Source of the DNA: Lysobacterales bacterium
GTDB lineage: Bacteria; Pseudomonadota; Gammaproteobacteria; Xanthomonadales; Rhodanobacteraceae
Reading direction: 5' to 3'
Assembly: GCA_002632325.1 (NCBI GenBank)
Contig: NSJK01000023.1
Location: 1-50,541, forward strand
DNA: 50,541 nt
Shown: piece after piece, positions 10,927-20,243 of the stretch
Layout of the letters: every line of letters begins with the position of its first letter
Position numbering within the stretch: the first letter of the stretch is position 1
Translations under genes and position numbers: made by a program
Notes under the pieces: generated by a model
The model's input: only the letters and a program-made list of their open reading frames with translations
What the model was told of the DNA's origin: nothing
Databases searched by the model: none

Positions 10927-11245
10927 GTGCGAGCCTCTTCCAACGACACATGAGCCTGAAGCGGGTCGTGGTCGGGGCATCCTTGGCAGATGCTCGTGTC
11001 CCTCGATATCGATCCCCTTCGTGAGCTTGACGATCTGCGTGCCATCTCGAAGGCAAACTGTCGGCTGGGGTTTGCGCACCGTCAACCTCGCGCGAAGGCG
11101 GCTCTTCGCCGGCATCTTCAAATTAACCGCCGCATGCCCCAGATCTGGGACTCTCCAGGCTCATTTCAGAATTGGCATGTGCTGTGCGTGCTGCCCGACA
11201 CCCAGCCCCTGCGCGGCTGCCGCCATGCACAGGCAAGGAGAATGG
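10927..11245. other. Gene-free stretch between tRNA-Ala and thrC
   Basis: Both strands carry short open frames through this stretch, but none has a ribosome site and recognisable product. A minus-strand frame around 10930-11121 (ARLTVRKPQPTVCLRDGTQIVKL region) has mildly protein-like composition and could be a small gene, which cannot be supported further by eye. No U-tailed terminator was seen behind thrC. Confidence 0.3.
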
Positions 11246-12544
11246 TCAGTCCTGCGCAGCGCGCAGGACGCGTGCGAGCTCGTCGAAATCGGCGGCGATC
11301 GGCGTGGCGTGGGCAGGTCGTGCGAGCAGGGTCGCGAGTGCGGCTGGCACATCAAGTGCGCTGCCGATCAGGGGCTCGACGATTTGCTCGAACTTGGCCG
11401 GATGTGCGGTTGCAACGATGGCCATTTTGCGCGCGTTGCCTTGTGCGCGCAGACGCTGGGCAACGCACAGCGCGGTCGCGGTGTGCGGGCACACGGCGAT
11501 GCCGCGCTCGGCCCAAACAGCGCGGATCGTCGTGCGGATGGCGTCGTCATCGACCGCATCGGCATGCAGCCAGGCCGGCAGGTCCTTGAAGTCGGGATAG
11601 AGCCAGCGCAGGCGTTCGAAATTGCTCGGGCTGCCGACATCCATCGCATTGGCGAGCGTGGCGATGCTCGCGCGCGGCGTGTACTGACCGCTGGCGAAGA
11701 ACTCGGGCAGCACGCGATTGGCATTGCTGGCGAGCACGATGTCGCCGATCGGCAGGCCGCAGGCTTTGGCAAGCACGGCCGCGAGCGCGTTGCCGAGATT
11801 GCCGGTGGGAACGATGAAGTCGAGTGCTTCGCCGTGGCTGCGCTGATGAGCAAGTGTGCTTGCAACGTAATAGCCCATCTGCGGCAGCCAGCGACCGAGG
11901 CTGATGCTGTTGGCCGAGGTCAGCGCGCAATCTTGACGCAGGGCCTCGTCCTTGAGCGCGCGTTTGACCAGCGCCTGACAGTCATCGAAGGAGCCGGCCA
12001 CACGCAAGGCCATGACGTTGTCGCCGAAGCAGCCCAGTTGATGCGCCTGACGCGGCGACACGCGCCCATCGGGATAGAGCACGACGACGCGAAAGCCGGG
12101 CCGACGATGGAAGGCCGCCGCGACGGCGGCGCCGGTGTCCCCCGAGGTGGCGACCAGCACCGTGGTGACAGGCGCATCGGCTTTGCGCAGCCGTTCGAGA
12201 CTGGCTGCGAGAAACCGTGCGGCGAAATCCTTGAACGCGGCAGTCGGGCCGTGAAACAGTTCGAGCAGGGCGGTCTGCGCATCCAGTTCGCGCAGTGGCG
12301 CGGGAAAATCGAAGGCTTCCGCGCACAGCACCGGCAGTTGCGATTGCAAACGGCTGCCGTCGAAGAACGGCTGCAGCAGGCGTGCGGCGATCTCAGGCAG
12401 GTTGACGAGGCCGGCGAAATCCGCAGCCGACAGTTGCGGCAGGCTTTCCGGCACGTAGAGCCCGCCGTCGGGCGCGAGCCCGGCGGCGAGCGCGGCATCG
12501 ATGCCGACGGCGGCGCATTGGCCGCGAGTGCTGTGATAGTTCAT
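11246..12544 (-). CDS. thrC: Threonine synthase ThrC
   Basis: A 432-residue pyridoxal-phosphate enzyme that converts O-phospho-homoserine to threonine, the last step of the pathway. The PLP lysine is Lys105 in [13 protein letters not shown], the phosphate-binding SGDTGAA motif follows near residue 131, and the start MNYHSTRG with [10 protein letters not shown] is the family signature. Length matches the bacterial class of about 430 residues. Its ATG overlaps the thrB stop (ATGA at 12541-12544), so the two are translationally coupled. It is the last gene of the thr operon. Confidence 0.96.
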   Translation of the reverse strand: MNYHSTRGQCAAVGIDAALAAGLAPDGGLYVPESLPQLSAADFAGLVNLPEIAARLLQPFFDGSRLQSQLPVLCAEAFDFPAPLRELDAQTALLELFHGPTAAFKDFAARFLAASLERLRKADAPVTTVLVATSGDTGAAVAAAFHRRPGFRVVVLYPDGRVSPRQAHQLGCFGDNVMALRVAGSFDDCQALVKRALKDEALRQDCALTSANSISLGRWLPQMGYYVASTLAHQRSHGEALDFIVPTGNLGNALAAVLAKACGLPIGDIVLASNANRVLPEFFASGQYTPRASIATLANAMDVGSPSNFERLRWLYPDFKDLPAWLHADAVDDDAIRTTIRAVWAERGIAVCPHTATALCVAQRLRAQGNARKMAIVATAHPAKFEQIVEPLIGSALDVPAALATLLARPAHATPIAADFDELARVLRAAQD

Positions 12545-13464
12545 GCGACCACCTTCGCGGCGGGCCCGGCCACGGGCGAAACCCATGATTCACTGTCAAG
12601 TCCGCTGCGCGCAAATGCCTCACGCATCGCCTGAGCGCATCGCTGCGCGGCCAATGCGCCATCGCACCACGCAAACAGGCTCGGGCCGGCGCCGGAAATG
12701 CTCGCGCCCAATGCGCCGGCTTCGAGCGCTGCGGCCTTGACTGCAGCGAAGCCCGCGATGAGTGGCGCACGTCGCGGCTCGACCAGCACGTCGGAAAGCC
12801 CTGCGCGGATCAGCTCGAGATCGCCCGCGTGACAACCGGCGAGCACCAGGGCGAGGTTCGCGCTCTGTTGCACGAACTCGCGCAGCGCATAGGCGCCGGC
12901 AAGCGCGGCGCGCGCATGCTTGGTCTCGAGTGTGGCCTGCGGATGTACGAGCGCGCAGTGCAGTTGCGCGGGAACCGGAATCGGCACGAGGCGATCGGCG
13001 GTGGCGAGCACGAGGCCGCCGAGCAGCATCGGTCCCACGTTGTCGCCGTGATGGGAATCGCTGGCGACCGCCTCGCCGTCGAGTGCGAACGGATACAGCG
13101 CCGCGGGCGGCAAGGGCACATCGAGCAGGGCATTGGCCGCAACCACGGCAGCGACGGCCGATGCGGCCGAACCGCCCATGCCCGAACCGAAGGCGATGCC
13201 CTTGTCGATTTCGATCTCGAAACCGAAGCGCAGGCCGAGCGCGGCGCGCATCGCGATCAGGGCCGCGCCGGCCGTGTTGCGGTGTGGATCCTCGGGCAAG
13301 GGGATCGCCGCACCGCGGATTGCCGTGATGCGAACCTCGTCGGCATCGATGCGGTGCACGCTGACATGATCGCCGGGCCCGGCGATGGAATGACCGAGGA
13401 TGTCGAAGCCGATGCCGACGTTGCCGACGCTGGCGGGGGCGAATGCGGTAGCGGTGGTTTTCAC
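12541..13464 (-). CDS. thrB: Homoserine kinase ThrB
   Basis: A 307-residue GHMP-family kinase that phosphorylates homoserine. The ATP-binding glycine-rich motif [21 protein letters not shown] region spans residues 89-109, the N-terminal [14 protein letters not shown] motif is present, and the C-terminal GHMP motif is [14 protein letters not shown]. The start is a GTG at 13464 with GAGGAT just upstream; the frame is open further but contains only the thrA intergenic sequence. It lies 49 bases after thrA and overlaps thrC by four bases. Confidence 0.95.
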   Translation of the reverse strand: MKTTATAFAPASVGNVGIGFDILGHSIAGPGDHVSVHRIDADEVRITAIRGAAIPLPEDPHRNTAGAALIAMRAALGLRFGFEIEIDKGIAFGSGMGGSAASAVAAVVAANALLDVPLPPAALYPFALDGEAVASDSHHGDNVGPMLLGGLVLATADRLVPIPVPAQLHCALVHPQATLETKHARAALAGAYALREFVQQSANLALVLAGCHAGDLELIRAGLSDVLVEPRRAPLIAGFAAVKAAALEAGALGASISGAGPSLFAWCDGALAAQRCAQAMREAFARSGLDSESWVSPVAGPAAKVVA

Positions 13465-13513
13465 GCGAAGATCCTCGAAACGGCGCCGTTGTTGGATTGG
13501 ACAGGGTGCGTGT

Positions 13514-15976
13514 TCATGAACCGACCACGCGCAGGAGATCGGCGAATACGCCCGCGGCAGTGACTTCGGGGCCAGCGCCCGGGCCCTGCACGACCAGTGG
13601 GTTGTCGTGATAGCGGCGAGTAGTGAATTGCACGATGTTGTCGGTGAGGCGCAGATGCGCGAAGGCATGCGCCTGCGGCAATTCGACCAGACCGACGCTG
13701 GCCTTGCCGCTGCGGTCGAGTCGCGCCACGTAGCGCAACACCGCGCCTTTCGCGCACGCCTGTGCGTGACGCGCCGCGATTGCGGCATCGAAGGCATCCA
13801 GACCATCGAGGAAGGACTGCGGATCGCTCGCACGCAGCGCGGCGGGCACGAGGCTTTCGACCTCGATGTCGGCAAGATCGAGCAGCACGCCCGCTTCGCG
13901 TGCAAGGATCACCAGTTTGCGCGCGACGTCGGTGCCGGACAGGTCATCACGCGGATCGGGCTCGGTGTAGCCGAGCGCATGGGCCTCGCGCACCAGCGCC
14001 GAGAACGGCGCCTTGCCGTCGTAGCGATTGAACAGCCAGGCCAGCGTGCCCGAAAGAATGCCATCGATCGCGAGCAGCTCGTCGCCGGTGTCGAGGAGAT
14101 CGCGCAAGGTCGAGATCACCGGCAGCCCTGCGCCGACCGTGGCTTCGTAACGGAAGCGCGCGCCCTGACCGCAGGCCGCGCGAATGCGCTGCCAGCGTTC
14201 GCGTGATCCGGCGCCGGCATGCTTGTTGGGCGTGACCACGTGGATGCCGGCGGCGAGCCACGCGGCATAGTGTTCGGCGACGTCGTCGCTCGCGCTGCAG
14301 TCGATGATGAGTGCATGCGGCAGATGTTCGGCCTTGACGTGGCGCGCGAAGGATTCCAGATCGCTGGCTGCGGCGGCGTGCTCGTGCCAGCGTGGTGCCT
14401 GCGCAGCCTCGCCCAGCCACATGCGCGCACGGGTCGCCACCGCGCGCACGCGCAGATCGAGTTGACGTTCCCGCAGCAAGCGCGGGCGCGCGGCTTCGAG
14501 CTGGGCGAGCAGGGCGCGGCCGACCTTGCCCGGACCGATCACACCGATCGAGATCGTCTGCGGCGACAACCAGAACGCGGCGTGTGCCGCGCGCACCGCG
14601 CGCGCGGCATCGTCGCTGGCGACTGCGACCGAAATGTTGCGCTCGGAAGCTCCCTGGGCGATTGCACGGATGTTGACGCTGCTGCGCGCCAATGCACCGA
14701 ACAGACGCGCGGCGACGCCGGGCTGGCCGGCCATGCCATCGCCCACGGCGGCGATCACGCTGATCCCGCCCTGGGTGGTGATGCGGGCGATTGCACCGCG
14801 TGCAAGTTCACCGGCAAAGGCGCGCTCGAACGCGGCGCGGCCGCGTGCCGCGTCCGCCTCTCGCACCACGCAGCAGATCGAATGCTCGGACGAGCCTTGC
14901 GAGATCATCACCACCGAGACGCCGGCATCGTGCAGGGCGCCGAATGCACGCTCGGCGGTGCCCGGGACGCCGATCATGCCGGCGCCTTCGAGTGTGAGCA
15001 CGGCCAGATCACGCACCGCCGACAGACCCTTGACCGGCGAGGCCGCATCGACTCCGGACTTGCCGATCGCGGTCCCCGGATGCTCGGGCGCGAAGGTGTT
15101 GCGGATACGCACAGGCAAGCCGCGCGCGATCGCCGGGGTGAGCGTCTGCGGATGGATCACCTTGGCGCCGAAGTAGGCCAGCTCGCAGGCCTCGTCGTAG
15201 CTCAGGCTCGCCAGCGGCACCGCCTCGGGCACCAGACGCGGGTCAGCCGAGAGCACGCCATCGGTGTCGCCCCACAAGGTCAGGTCGCGCGCATCGCAGA
15301 GCGCGGCGAAGATCGCTGCCGAGTAGTCGCTGCCATTGCGTCCGAGCACGGTATTGCGACCATCGGCGGTGCGCGCGATGAAGCCCGTGACCACGCACCA
15401 GGGCTGCGCGTTGGCGGCGCGCCAACTCACGAAATTGGCGCGGCTTGTGTCCCAATCAACCGCGGCGCCGAGTTCGCCGTGTTCGATCACCAGCACCTCG
15501 CGCGCATCCAGTCGTGCGCAGGCATGACCCTGTGCGCGCAGGTATTGAGCCAGCAGGAAGGACGACCACACTTCGCCCAGACCCTGCACGTATTCACCGG
15601 CCTCGCGATTGGGTGTGCGCAACACCGCGAGCGCCGAAAGCCATTCGTGCAGATCGGCGAATTGCTCGGACAACCAGGCTGCACCGTGCTGATCCTGTTC
15701 GCCGAGCAGGTCGGCCGCGCAGCGCAGATGACGATCGCGCAGCGCGGCCAGTTCCGCAGGCCAGCTCGGCTGCGCGCGCGTGGCGTGCTCGGCAAGCGCA
15801 ATCAGCGCATCGGTGGTACCGCGCATCGCCGAGACGATGATGAGTGCGTGCTCGCCCGCTTCGGCGCGCAGGATCGCAGCGACGCGGCGCAGACACTCGG
15901 CATCGGCGAGACTGGAGCCGCCGAACTTGTGCACGCGCGGCGCGGCGCCGGACTCAATCTGGGGTGGGACGGACAT
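13514..15976 (-). CDS. thrA: Bifunctional aspartokinase I / homoserine dehydrogenase I ThrA
   Basis: An 820-residue fusion performing the first and third steps from aspartate to homoserine. The aspartokinase domain begins with KFGGSS (Lys17) and has GRNGSDYSA near residue 213. Two ACT-type regulatory segments (residues 325-465, including [15 protein letters not shown] and [18 protein letters not shown]) are the expected threonine-sensing sites. The dehydrogenase Rossmann motif is GVIGPGKVG (478-486), and the catalytic region includes [10 protein letters not shown]. Length equals E. coli ThrA. The ATG at 15976 is preceded by GGAG at seven bases, and that site sits inside a regulatory hairpin (15980-15999). 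First structural gene of the operon. Confidence 0.96.
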   Translation of the reverse strand: MSVPPQIESGAAPRVHKFGGSSLADAECLRRVAAILRAEAGEHALIIVSAMRGTTDALIALAEHATRAQPSWPAELAALRDRHLRCAADLLGEQDQHGAAWLSEQFADLHEWLSALAVLRTPNREAGEYVQGLGEVWSSFLLAQYLRAQGHACARLDAREVLVIEHGELGAAVDWDTSRANFVSWRAANAQPWCVVTGFIARTADGRNTVLGRNGSDYSAAIFAALCDARDLTLWGDTDGVLSADPRLVPEAVPLASLSYDEACELAYFGAKVIHPQTLTPAIARGLPVRIRNTFAPEHPGTAIGKSGVDAASPVKGLSAVRDLAVLTLEGAGMIGVPGTAERAFGALHDAGVSVVMISQGSSEHSICCVVREADAARGRAAFERAFAGELARGAIARITTQGGISVIAAVGDGMAGQPGVAARLFGALARSSVNIRAIAQGASERNISVAVASDDAARAVRAAHAAFWLSPQTISIGVIGPGKVGRALLAQLEAARPRLLRERQLDLRVRAVATRARMWLGEAAQAPRWHEHAAAASDLESFARHVKAEHLPHALIIDCSASDDVAEHYAAWLAAGIHVVTPNKHAGAGSRERWQRIRAACGQGARFRYEATVGAGLPVISTLRDLLDTGDELLAIDGILSGTLAWLFNRYDGKAPFSALVREAHALGYTEPDPRDDLSGTDVARKLVILAREAGVLLDLADIEVESLVPAALRASDPQSFLDGLDAFDAAIAARHAQACAKGAVLRYVARLDRSGKASVGLVELPQAHAFAHLRLTDNIVQFTTRRYHDNPLVVQGPGAGPEVTAAGVFADLLRVVGS

Positions 15977-15979
15977 CGT

Positions 15980-16005
15980 GGGTCTCCGTGTGGAGACCCC
16001 GTCTC
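15980..16005 (-). promoter_or_regulatory. Two mutually exclusive hairpins over the thrA ribosome binding site
   Basis: On the minus strand GGGTCTCC pairs with GGAGACCC across an ACAC loop (15980-15999). The 3' arm contains GGAG, the thrA ribosome site, so this hairpin hides it. Just upstream, GAGAC (16001-16005) can instead pair with GTCTC (15993-15997) across GGG, which would free the ribosome site. No U-run follows, so this looks like control of translation (possibly with Rho) and not a classical terminator. Which structure forms could depend on where a ribosome stalls on the thrL leader peptide 65 bases upstream. Confidence 0.65.
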
Positions 16006-16069
16006 GCATGGGGCGGGCGCCTGGCCCGTTCCCTGTGCGGGGCGGGGCCAAGGTTTGCGTTCGGATCGA

Positions 16070-16189
16070 TCAGGATCGTTTCGCGCACCCGCACCCACGC
16101 GGCGTGGACGTCGTCGTCCACGTCGTCGTAATGCTCGTCGTCGTCGCGTTGGCGACGTTCGACGGGATCGGGGCGGTGCGTGTGCTCAT
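16070..16189 (-). CDS. thrL: thr operon leader peptide
   Basis: A 39-codon frame 93 bases before thrA. Ten of residues 16-29 are threonine, all ACG, with one isoleucine (ATT) and one tryptophan among them. This matches leader peptides that sense charged tRNA-Thr and tRNA-Ile to control thrABC. No Shine-Dalgarno is seen before the ATG; a TTGACA at 16222-16227 without a good -10 could place the start of transcription close to the ATG, so translation may be leaderless. The frame lies entirely between rnd and thrA. It is distinct from the Enterobacteria leader in sequence but equivalent in position and composition. Confidence 0.85.
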   Translation of the reverse strand: MSTRTAPIPSNVANATTTSITTTWTTTSTPRGCGCAKRS

Positions 16190-16223
16190 GGGTTGGAGTG
16201 TGCCGGTCGCCTACCGGGGTCTG

Positions 16224-17306
16224 TCAAGAGGGCAGGCGCGCGAGCAGCGCATCGTGCAGGTGTTCGCGCCGCCAGCCATCGAGAGCACTCGGCCACTGGC
16301 GTGTGGCGAGCAGGCTTTCAAGGTGCCGGCGCGCACACAGCAGGCCTTCGGGCAGATCGAGCGTGCGCGCGCGTTCGGCGATGACTTCTTTCATCGCCGC
16401 GATCGCATGCTTGTCGCGGTTGCTCAAGGCTTGCGGGATCGGCTGCGTATCGCGATCGGTCTCACCCAGCGGTGTCTTGAGTTGCTCGAGCAATTCGGCG
16501 CGTTGCGCTGAACGCAAGGCCCGCAGTCCGCGCGTGCGCTCGGCCAATTCCTCGCCATCGCGGGGCGGACGCGCTGCCAGATCAAGTGCGTGCGCATCAT
16601 CGAGCAGCCAACCACGCGGGCGATCGATCGCGCGCGCGGTGGCATCGCGCCAGCGCAACAGCCGACGCAACAGCGCCTGCTGCGCGCTCGACCAGCCGGC
16701 AGCGCCACGCAGCGCAAGCTGGGGTTGCGGATCGGGCTCGCGATCACGGGCGCGCTCGAGCATGCGCGCGCAGTCGGCTGCCAACCATGCAGCGTAGCCA
16801 CGCGCAGCCACACGCGCGGACAATTCACGATGCAGATGCGGCAGGTAGACCACATCCTGCGCGGCATATTCGAGCTGGCGCTCGCTCAATGGGCGTTGCA
16901 GCCAGTCCGAGCGTGTCTCGCCCTTGGGCAGTTCGACTTCGGCAATCTGCGCGACGAGTTTCTGGTAGCCCAGCCCCGGCCCGAGGCCGGCGAAGGCCGC
17001 GGCGATCTGGGTGTCGAACAGGGTCGCAATCGAGCACGACCAGGTCGCCAGCGCTTCGAGATCCTCGCTCGCGCTGTGCATCACGATGGTGCGCGCGGGA
17101 TCGGCGAGAACCGCAGCCAAAGGCGCAGGATCGAGCGGCTCGGTGGGATCAAGCAGGGCGATGCGTCCGCCGATTTCGGCCTGCACCAGCGCCAGACGCG
17201 GCAACCAGGTGTTGGTGCGCATGAACTCGGTGTCGAGTCCGAGCGTGTCCGGTGCGTCTGCAAGCAGCTGCGTGAGCGCGTCGTCACGCGCGATCCAGTC
17301 GGCCAA
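16224..17306 (-). CDS. rnd: Ribonuclease D
   Basis: A 360-residue 3'-5' exoribonuclease that trims tRNA precursors. DEDD-family motifs are present: LDTEFMRT (Exo I), HSASEDLEAL (Exo II) and YAAQDVVYL (Exo III). An HRDC domain follows (RWRDATARAIDRPRGWLLDDAHALDLA). The start is most likely TTG at 17306: GAGGAG lies six bases upstream, the product then opens MADWIARDDALTQLL like other RNase D proteins, and no ATG or GTG is available nearby at a sensible place. It is upstream of, and co-directional with, the thr operon, and divergent from the FGE-domain gene. Confidence 0.93.
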   Translation of the reverse strand: MADWIARDDALTQLLADAPDTLGLDTEFMRTNTWLPRLALVQAEIGGRIALLDPTEPLDPAPLAAVLADPARTIVMHSASEDLEALATWSCSIATLFDTQIAAAFAGLGPGLGYQKLVAQIAEVELPKGETRSDWLQRPLSERQLEYAAQDVVYLPHLHRELSARVAARGYAAWLAADCARMLERARDREPDPQPQLALRGAAGWSSAQQALLRRLLRWRDATARAIDRPRGWLLDDAHALDLAARPPRDGEELAERTRGLRALRSAQRAELLEQLKTPLGETDRDTQPIPQALSNRDKHAIAAMKEVIAERARTLDLPEGLLCARRHLESLLATRQWPSALDGWRREHLHDALLARLPS

Positions 17307-17378
17307 GATGAACTCCTCGTTGATGGGCAGACGCGGCGGCTTCAATCCATTGCGCCGAGCGTCGATAATCGGGCGACG

Positions 17379-19298
17379 ATGCCGCGGACCGAAGCCACAC
17401 GCAAGCAGCACACCTGGGGCGGGGCCGCCGGGCTGGTCCTGCTCGGCTTCGCCTTGCTGTATCGATTCTTCCCGGGCGCACTGCATCTTGAGCCGCTTGA
17501 GCCAGCGACGCAGGGCATGGCGGGTGTGGAAACCTCGCGCACGGGTCGCCCTGCCAACTGGAGCGCCGTGCAAGGCGCTGCGCAACCCGCAGTGGGTGAT
17601 GGCAATGCGACCGAAGTCGGCACGAGCTTTGCCGATGCGGTGCGCATGGGTCCGCCCGCGCCGGTGAGCAAGGAAGTCGCGGCCCTGCTCAAGAAGGCAC
17701 GCAAGGCCGAAGGTTCAGGCGCCTTGCTCGAACCCAGCGAGGCAATCGCGCTGTACAAGCAGGTGCTCGCGGCAGCGCCGAGCAACCTCGATGCGCATAT
17801 CGCGCTTGAACGCATCGGTGGTGCGATGCGTGACTGGACGCTGGCTGCGGTGGCGCGCGGCGATGAGCGCGCCGCGCAGCGGTATCTGGCCGTGTATGAC
17901 GATCTGCCGCATTCGGATCAGGAAATCGCCGGCGTGCGCGAGCGCGTGGAGCGCCTGCAGCAGATCCTGCCGATCCTCGCGCATGCTGCCGATCTGATGA
18001 AGCAAGGGCGTGCCGAAGGCAGCGGCGACAGTGCGCTTGCTGCCTATCGCAACGTGCTCAAGCTCGATCCCGGCAATCGACTCGCCGATGCCGGTCTGGC
18101 CGCTATCGAGCGGCCTTACCTCGATCGTGCGCTCGCACAGGCGGCCCAGGACGATTTCGCCGGCGCCGATGCCACGCTCGCCAGCGGAGCCGCGATTCGC
18201 CCCGGCTCGCAGGCAATGCTCGAAACCCATACTCGTGTGGATGACCTGCGTCGGCAACGGGCACAGACGATCCTCGCGCAGGCACGTTCGGCGCTCGATG
18301 CCGGCAATGCCGATCTTGCCGAGCAGCTGGCGAGCAAGGCCCAGAACATCAGTCCGGATCTGGGCGGACTCGATCAGTTCAATCAGCGCCTGCGCAATGC
18401 GCGCCTGTACGCGAGCTACAAGCCGGGGCAATTGATCCGCGATCCTTTCGTCGACATCGCCGGTACTGCGCCGCCCGTCGTGGTGGTGCCCACCGGGCAA
18501 TTCGTGATGGGCTCGTCCGTCGATGAGGAGGGTCACCTCGACAACGAAGAGCCGCAGCGCCGCGTGCGCATCGAAACCGGTTTTGCCCTGGGGCAAGCCG
18601 AGGTGACGGTGGCCGAATTCGGCGAGTTCGTCGCCGCCACCGGCTATGTCAGCGACGCCGAACGCGGTGGCAGCGCGGCGGTTTATGACGAGAGCAGCGG
18701 GCGCATCAGCAATCGGCGCGGCATGAGTTGGCGCAATGCCTACGATGGCAGCAAGGCGCGCGGGGATTTGCCCGTGGTTAACGTGTCGTGGAACGACGCC
18801 ATGGCTTACATCCAGTGGCTCTCCGAGCACACCGGCAAGCATTACCGCCTGCCCAGCGAGGCCGAGTTCGAGTATGCCGAACGCGCGGGCTCGACCACGC
18901 GCTATCCGTGGGGTGACGGCAACCCGGAAAAAGCCATCACCAACATCACCGGAGAAGGTGACCGTTCACCGAGCAAGCGCGCCTGGTCGAACTACTTCCC
19001 GCGTTACAGCGATGGCTACTGGGGTCCGGCGCCGGTACGGAGCTTTCCCGCCAACGCCTTTGGTCTGTATGACCTCGATGGCAATCTGTCGGAATGGGTA
19101 CAGGACTGCTGGCATGACAACTACACCCGCGCGCCGCGTGACAGTTCGGCGTGGGTGAATCCGGGATGCGAACGTCACGTCGTCCGCGGCGGTTCCTGGG
19201 GCAGCGATCCCTTGCAGGTGCGCTCGGCGTTCCGCACCTCGGCCCCGGCCGACGCACGCAGTGCCCGCGTTGGCTTCCGCGTCGCCCGCGATCTCTAG
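17379..19298 (+). CDS. Membrane-anchored TPR-like protein with C-terminal FGE-sulfatase domain
   Basis: A 639-residue protein. A single N-terminal membrane segment (residues 14-31, GGAAGLVLLGFALLYRFF) is followed by a linker and about 280 residues of helical, tetratricopeptide-like repeats (IALYKQVLAAAPSNLDAHIALERI; AAYRNVLKLDPGNRLADAGLAAI). The formylglycine-generating-enzyme fold runs from about residue 363 to the end (VVPTGQFVMGSS, EVTVAEFGEFV, PVVNVSWNDAMAYIQWLS, YRLPSEAEFEYAERAG, NLSEWVQDCW, VVRGGSWGS, VGFRVARDL). No sulfatase gene is nearby, so it is more likely one of the many non-sulfatase members of this family. The bulk is predicted periplasmic. Confidence 0.85.
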   Translation: MPRTEATRKQHTWGGAAGLVLLGFALLYRFFPGALHLEPLEPATQGMAGVETSRTGRPANWSAVQGAAQPAVGDGNATEVGTSFADAVRMGPPAPVSKEVAALLKKARKAEGSGALLEPSEAIALYKQVLAAAPSNLDAHIALERIGGAMRDWTLAAVARGDERAAQRYLAVYDDLPHSDQEIAGVRERVERLQQILPILAHAADLMKQGRAEGSGDSALAAYRNVLKLDPGNRLADAGLAAIERPYLDRALAQAAQDDFAGADATLASGAAIRPGSQAMLETHTRVDDLRRQRAQTILAQARSALDAGNADLAEQLASKAQNISPDLGGLDQFNQRLRNARLYASYKPGQLIRDPFVDIAGTAPPVVVVPTGQFVMGSSVDEEGHLDNEEPQRRVRIETGFALGQAEVTVAEFGEFVAATGYVSDAERGGSAAVYDESSGRISNRRGMSWRNAYDGSKARGDLPVVNVSWNDAMAYIQWLSEHTGKHYRLPSEAEFEYAERAGSTTRYPWGDGNPEKAITNITGEGDRSPSKRAWSNYFPRYSDGYWGPAPVRSFPANAFGLYDLDGNLSEWVQDCWHDNYTRAPRDSSAWVNPGCERHVVRGGSWGSDPLQVRSAFRTSAPADARSARVGFRVARDL

Positions 19299-19460
19299 CA
19301 GGATGCTGAAAGAGTTCATCCTGGACTTCTTCAGCTCGCCGAGTCCGGTACATGCCCGGACTCGTCTCCGACGAATCAATCACTTTCGTGATCGATTCGC
19401 GTGCAGTGCATCCCTGCACTGCGCTATCAGGCTGCTGAAAAGGGTATTTCAGCAGCCTGA
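19299..19460 (+). repeat. Cluster of five consecutive hairpins behind the FGE-domain gene
   Basis: Directly after the stop codon come five adjacent inverted repeats: CAGGATG/CATCCTG (19299-19323); CGAGTCCGG/CCGGACTCG (19340-19364); CGAATCAATCAC with GTGATCGATTCG, one mismatch (19372-19399); GCAGTGCA/TGCACTGC, loop TCCC (19403-19422); and TCAGGCTGCTGAAA/TTTCAGCAGCCTGA, loop AGGGTA (19427-19460). The outer motif CAGG.TGCTGAAA occurs at both ends, as in a miniature inverted-repeat element. It may end FGE-gene transcription, but there is no long T-run. Confidence 0.6.
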
Positions 19461-19506
19461 CAGGGCGACGATTGTGCTACTTGATCAGCGTTGCCCTGGA
19501 CAAAGG

Positions 19507-19535
19507 TTGTCTGCGCGCCGCGCGGCACGTATCAT
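19507..19535 (+). promoter_or_regulatory. Stable-RNA-type promoter upstream of the tRNA-Ser(CGA) repeat locus
   Basis: TTGTCT (19507-19512) and TATCAT (19530-19535) are 17 bases apart and followed by a GC-rich discriminator (GCGCGGCCCC). That form suits a tRNA promoter under stringent control. The intact tRNA begins nearly 600 bases downstream, with three 150-base repeats in between, so the precursor would carry all of them. Confidence 0.5.
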
Positions 19536-19633
19536 GCGCGGCCCCGAGCTCAAGCGAGGGGCGAGCGCCGCACGCGGCGCGAGGATGAGGCAGGATGCCG
19601 AATGGGAAGCGCTCCATGGATGGATGGTTTCAA

Positions 19634-20132
19634 GAACAATGCGCCGGCAAGAGCTGCACTCTGCGCTGCCGGTCGAGAATGTGGAGAGGTGGCAGAGTGG
19701 TCGACCAATTCGCCGGGAGCGAATTGGGACAGCCGCAAGGCTGGCCCCGAGCGCAAGCGAGGGGTGAGCATCAGGGATGATGCGAACAATGCGCCGGCAA
19801 GAGCTGCACTCTGCGCTGCCGGTCGAGAATGTGGAGAGGTGGCAGAGTGGTCGACCAATTCGCCGGGAGCGAATTGGGACAGCCGCAAGGCTGGCCCCGA
19901 GCGCAAGCGAGGGGTGAGCATCAGGGATGATGCGAACAATGCGCCGGCAAGAGCTGCACTCTGCGCTGCCGGTCGAGAATGTGGAGAGGTGGCAGAGTGG
20001 TCGACCAATTCGCCGGGAGCGAATTGGGACAGCCGCAAGGCTGGCCCCGAGCGCAAGCGAGGGGTGAGCATCAGGGATGATGCGAACAATGCGCCGGCAA
20101 GAGCTGCACTCTGCGCTGCCGGTCGAGAATGT
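19634..20132 (+). repeat. Three 150-bp tandem repeats made of tRNA-Ser(CGA) fragments with an inserted hairpin element
   Basis: Identical units start at 19634, 19784 and 19934, and a partial unit (20084-20132) leads into the intact tRNA. Counted from the tRNA fragment, each unit has 22 bases of the tRNA-Ser(CGA) 5' end (GGAGAGG to GGTCGA at 19683, 19833 and 19983), an 84-base hairpin element (first copy 19705-19788), nine bases that resume the same tRNA (ATGCGCCGG), then 35 bases of flank. The element thus sits in the D-loop at TCGA^AT. A degenerate partial copy of the element lies at about 19541-19600. The open reading frames across the repeats on both strands are considered accidental. Confidence 0.9.
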
Positions 20133-20223
20133 GGAGAGGTGGCAGAGTGGTCGAATGCGCCGGATTCGAAATCCGGTTTACGGTTATGCCGTAACGTGGG
20201 TTCGAATCCCACCCTCTCCGCCA
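20133..20223 (+). tRNA. tRNA-Ser (anticodon CGA)
   Basis: A 91-base class II tRNA with encoded CCA. The acceptor stem is GGAGAGG/CCTCTCC with discriminator G. The anticodon stem CCGGA/TCCGG encloses loop TTCGAAA, giving anticodon CGA. A long variable arm follows (TACGG/CCGTA around TTATG), then the T-arm GTGGG/CCCAC with TTCGAAT. It reads UCG codons. It is the only intact copy in a locus where three 5' fragments precede it and one T-arm fragment follows. Confidence 0.96.
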
Positions 20224-20243
20224 ACCTGGATTCTTGCAAGTAC

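Noticed and set aside
14219..16384. A 721-residue frame on the plus strand
   Set aside because: It lies antisense to thrA and thrL, whose families are certain; long antisense frames are expected in GC-rich DNA.
16590..17378. N-terminal extension of the FGE-domain protein by about 260 codons
   Set aside because: The extension is antisense to rnd and not protein-like; the ATG at 17379 directly precedes the membrane anchor.
19634..20132. CRISPR array
   Set aside because: The 150-base units are identical throughout, with no variable spacers, and there are no cas genes.
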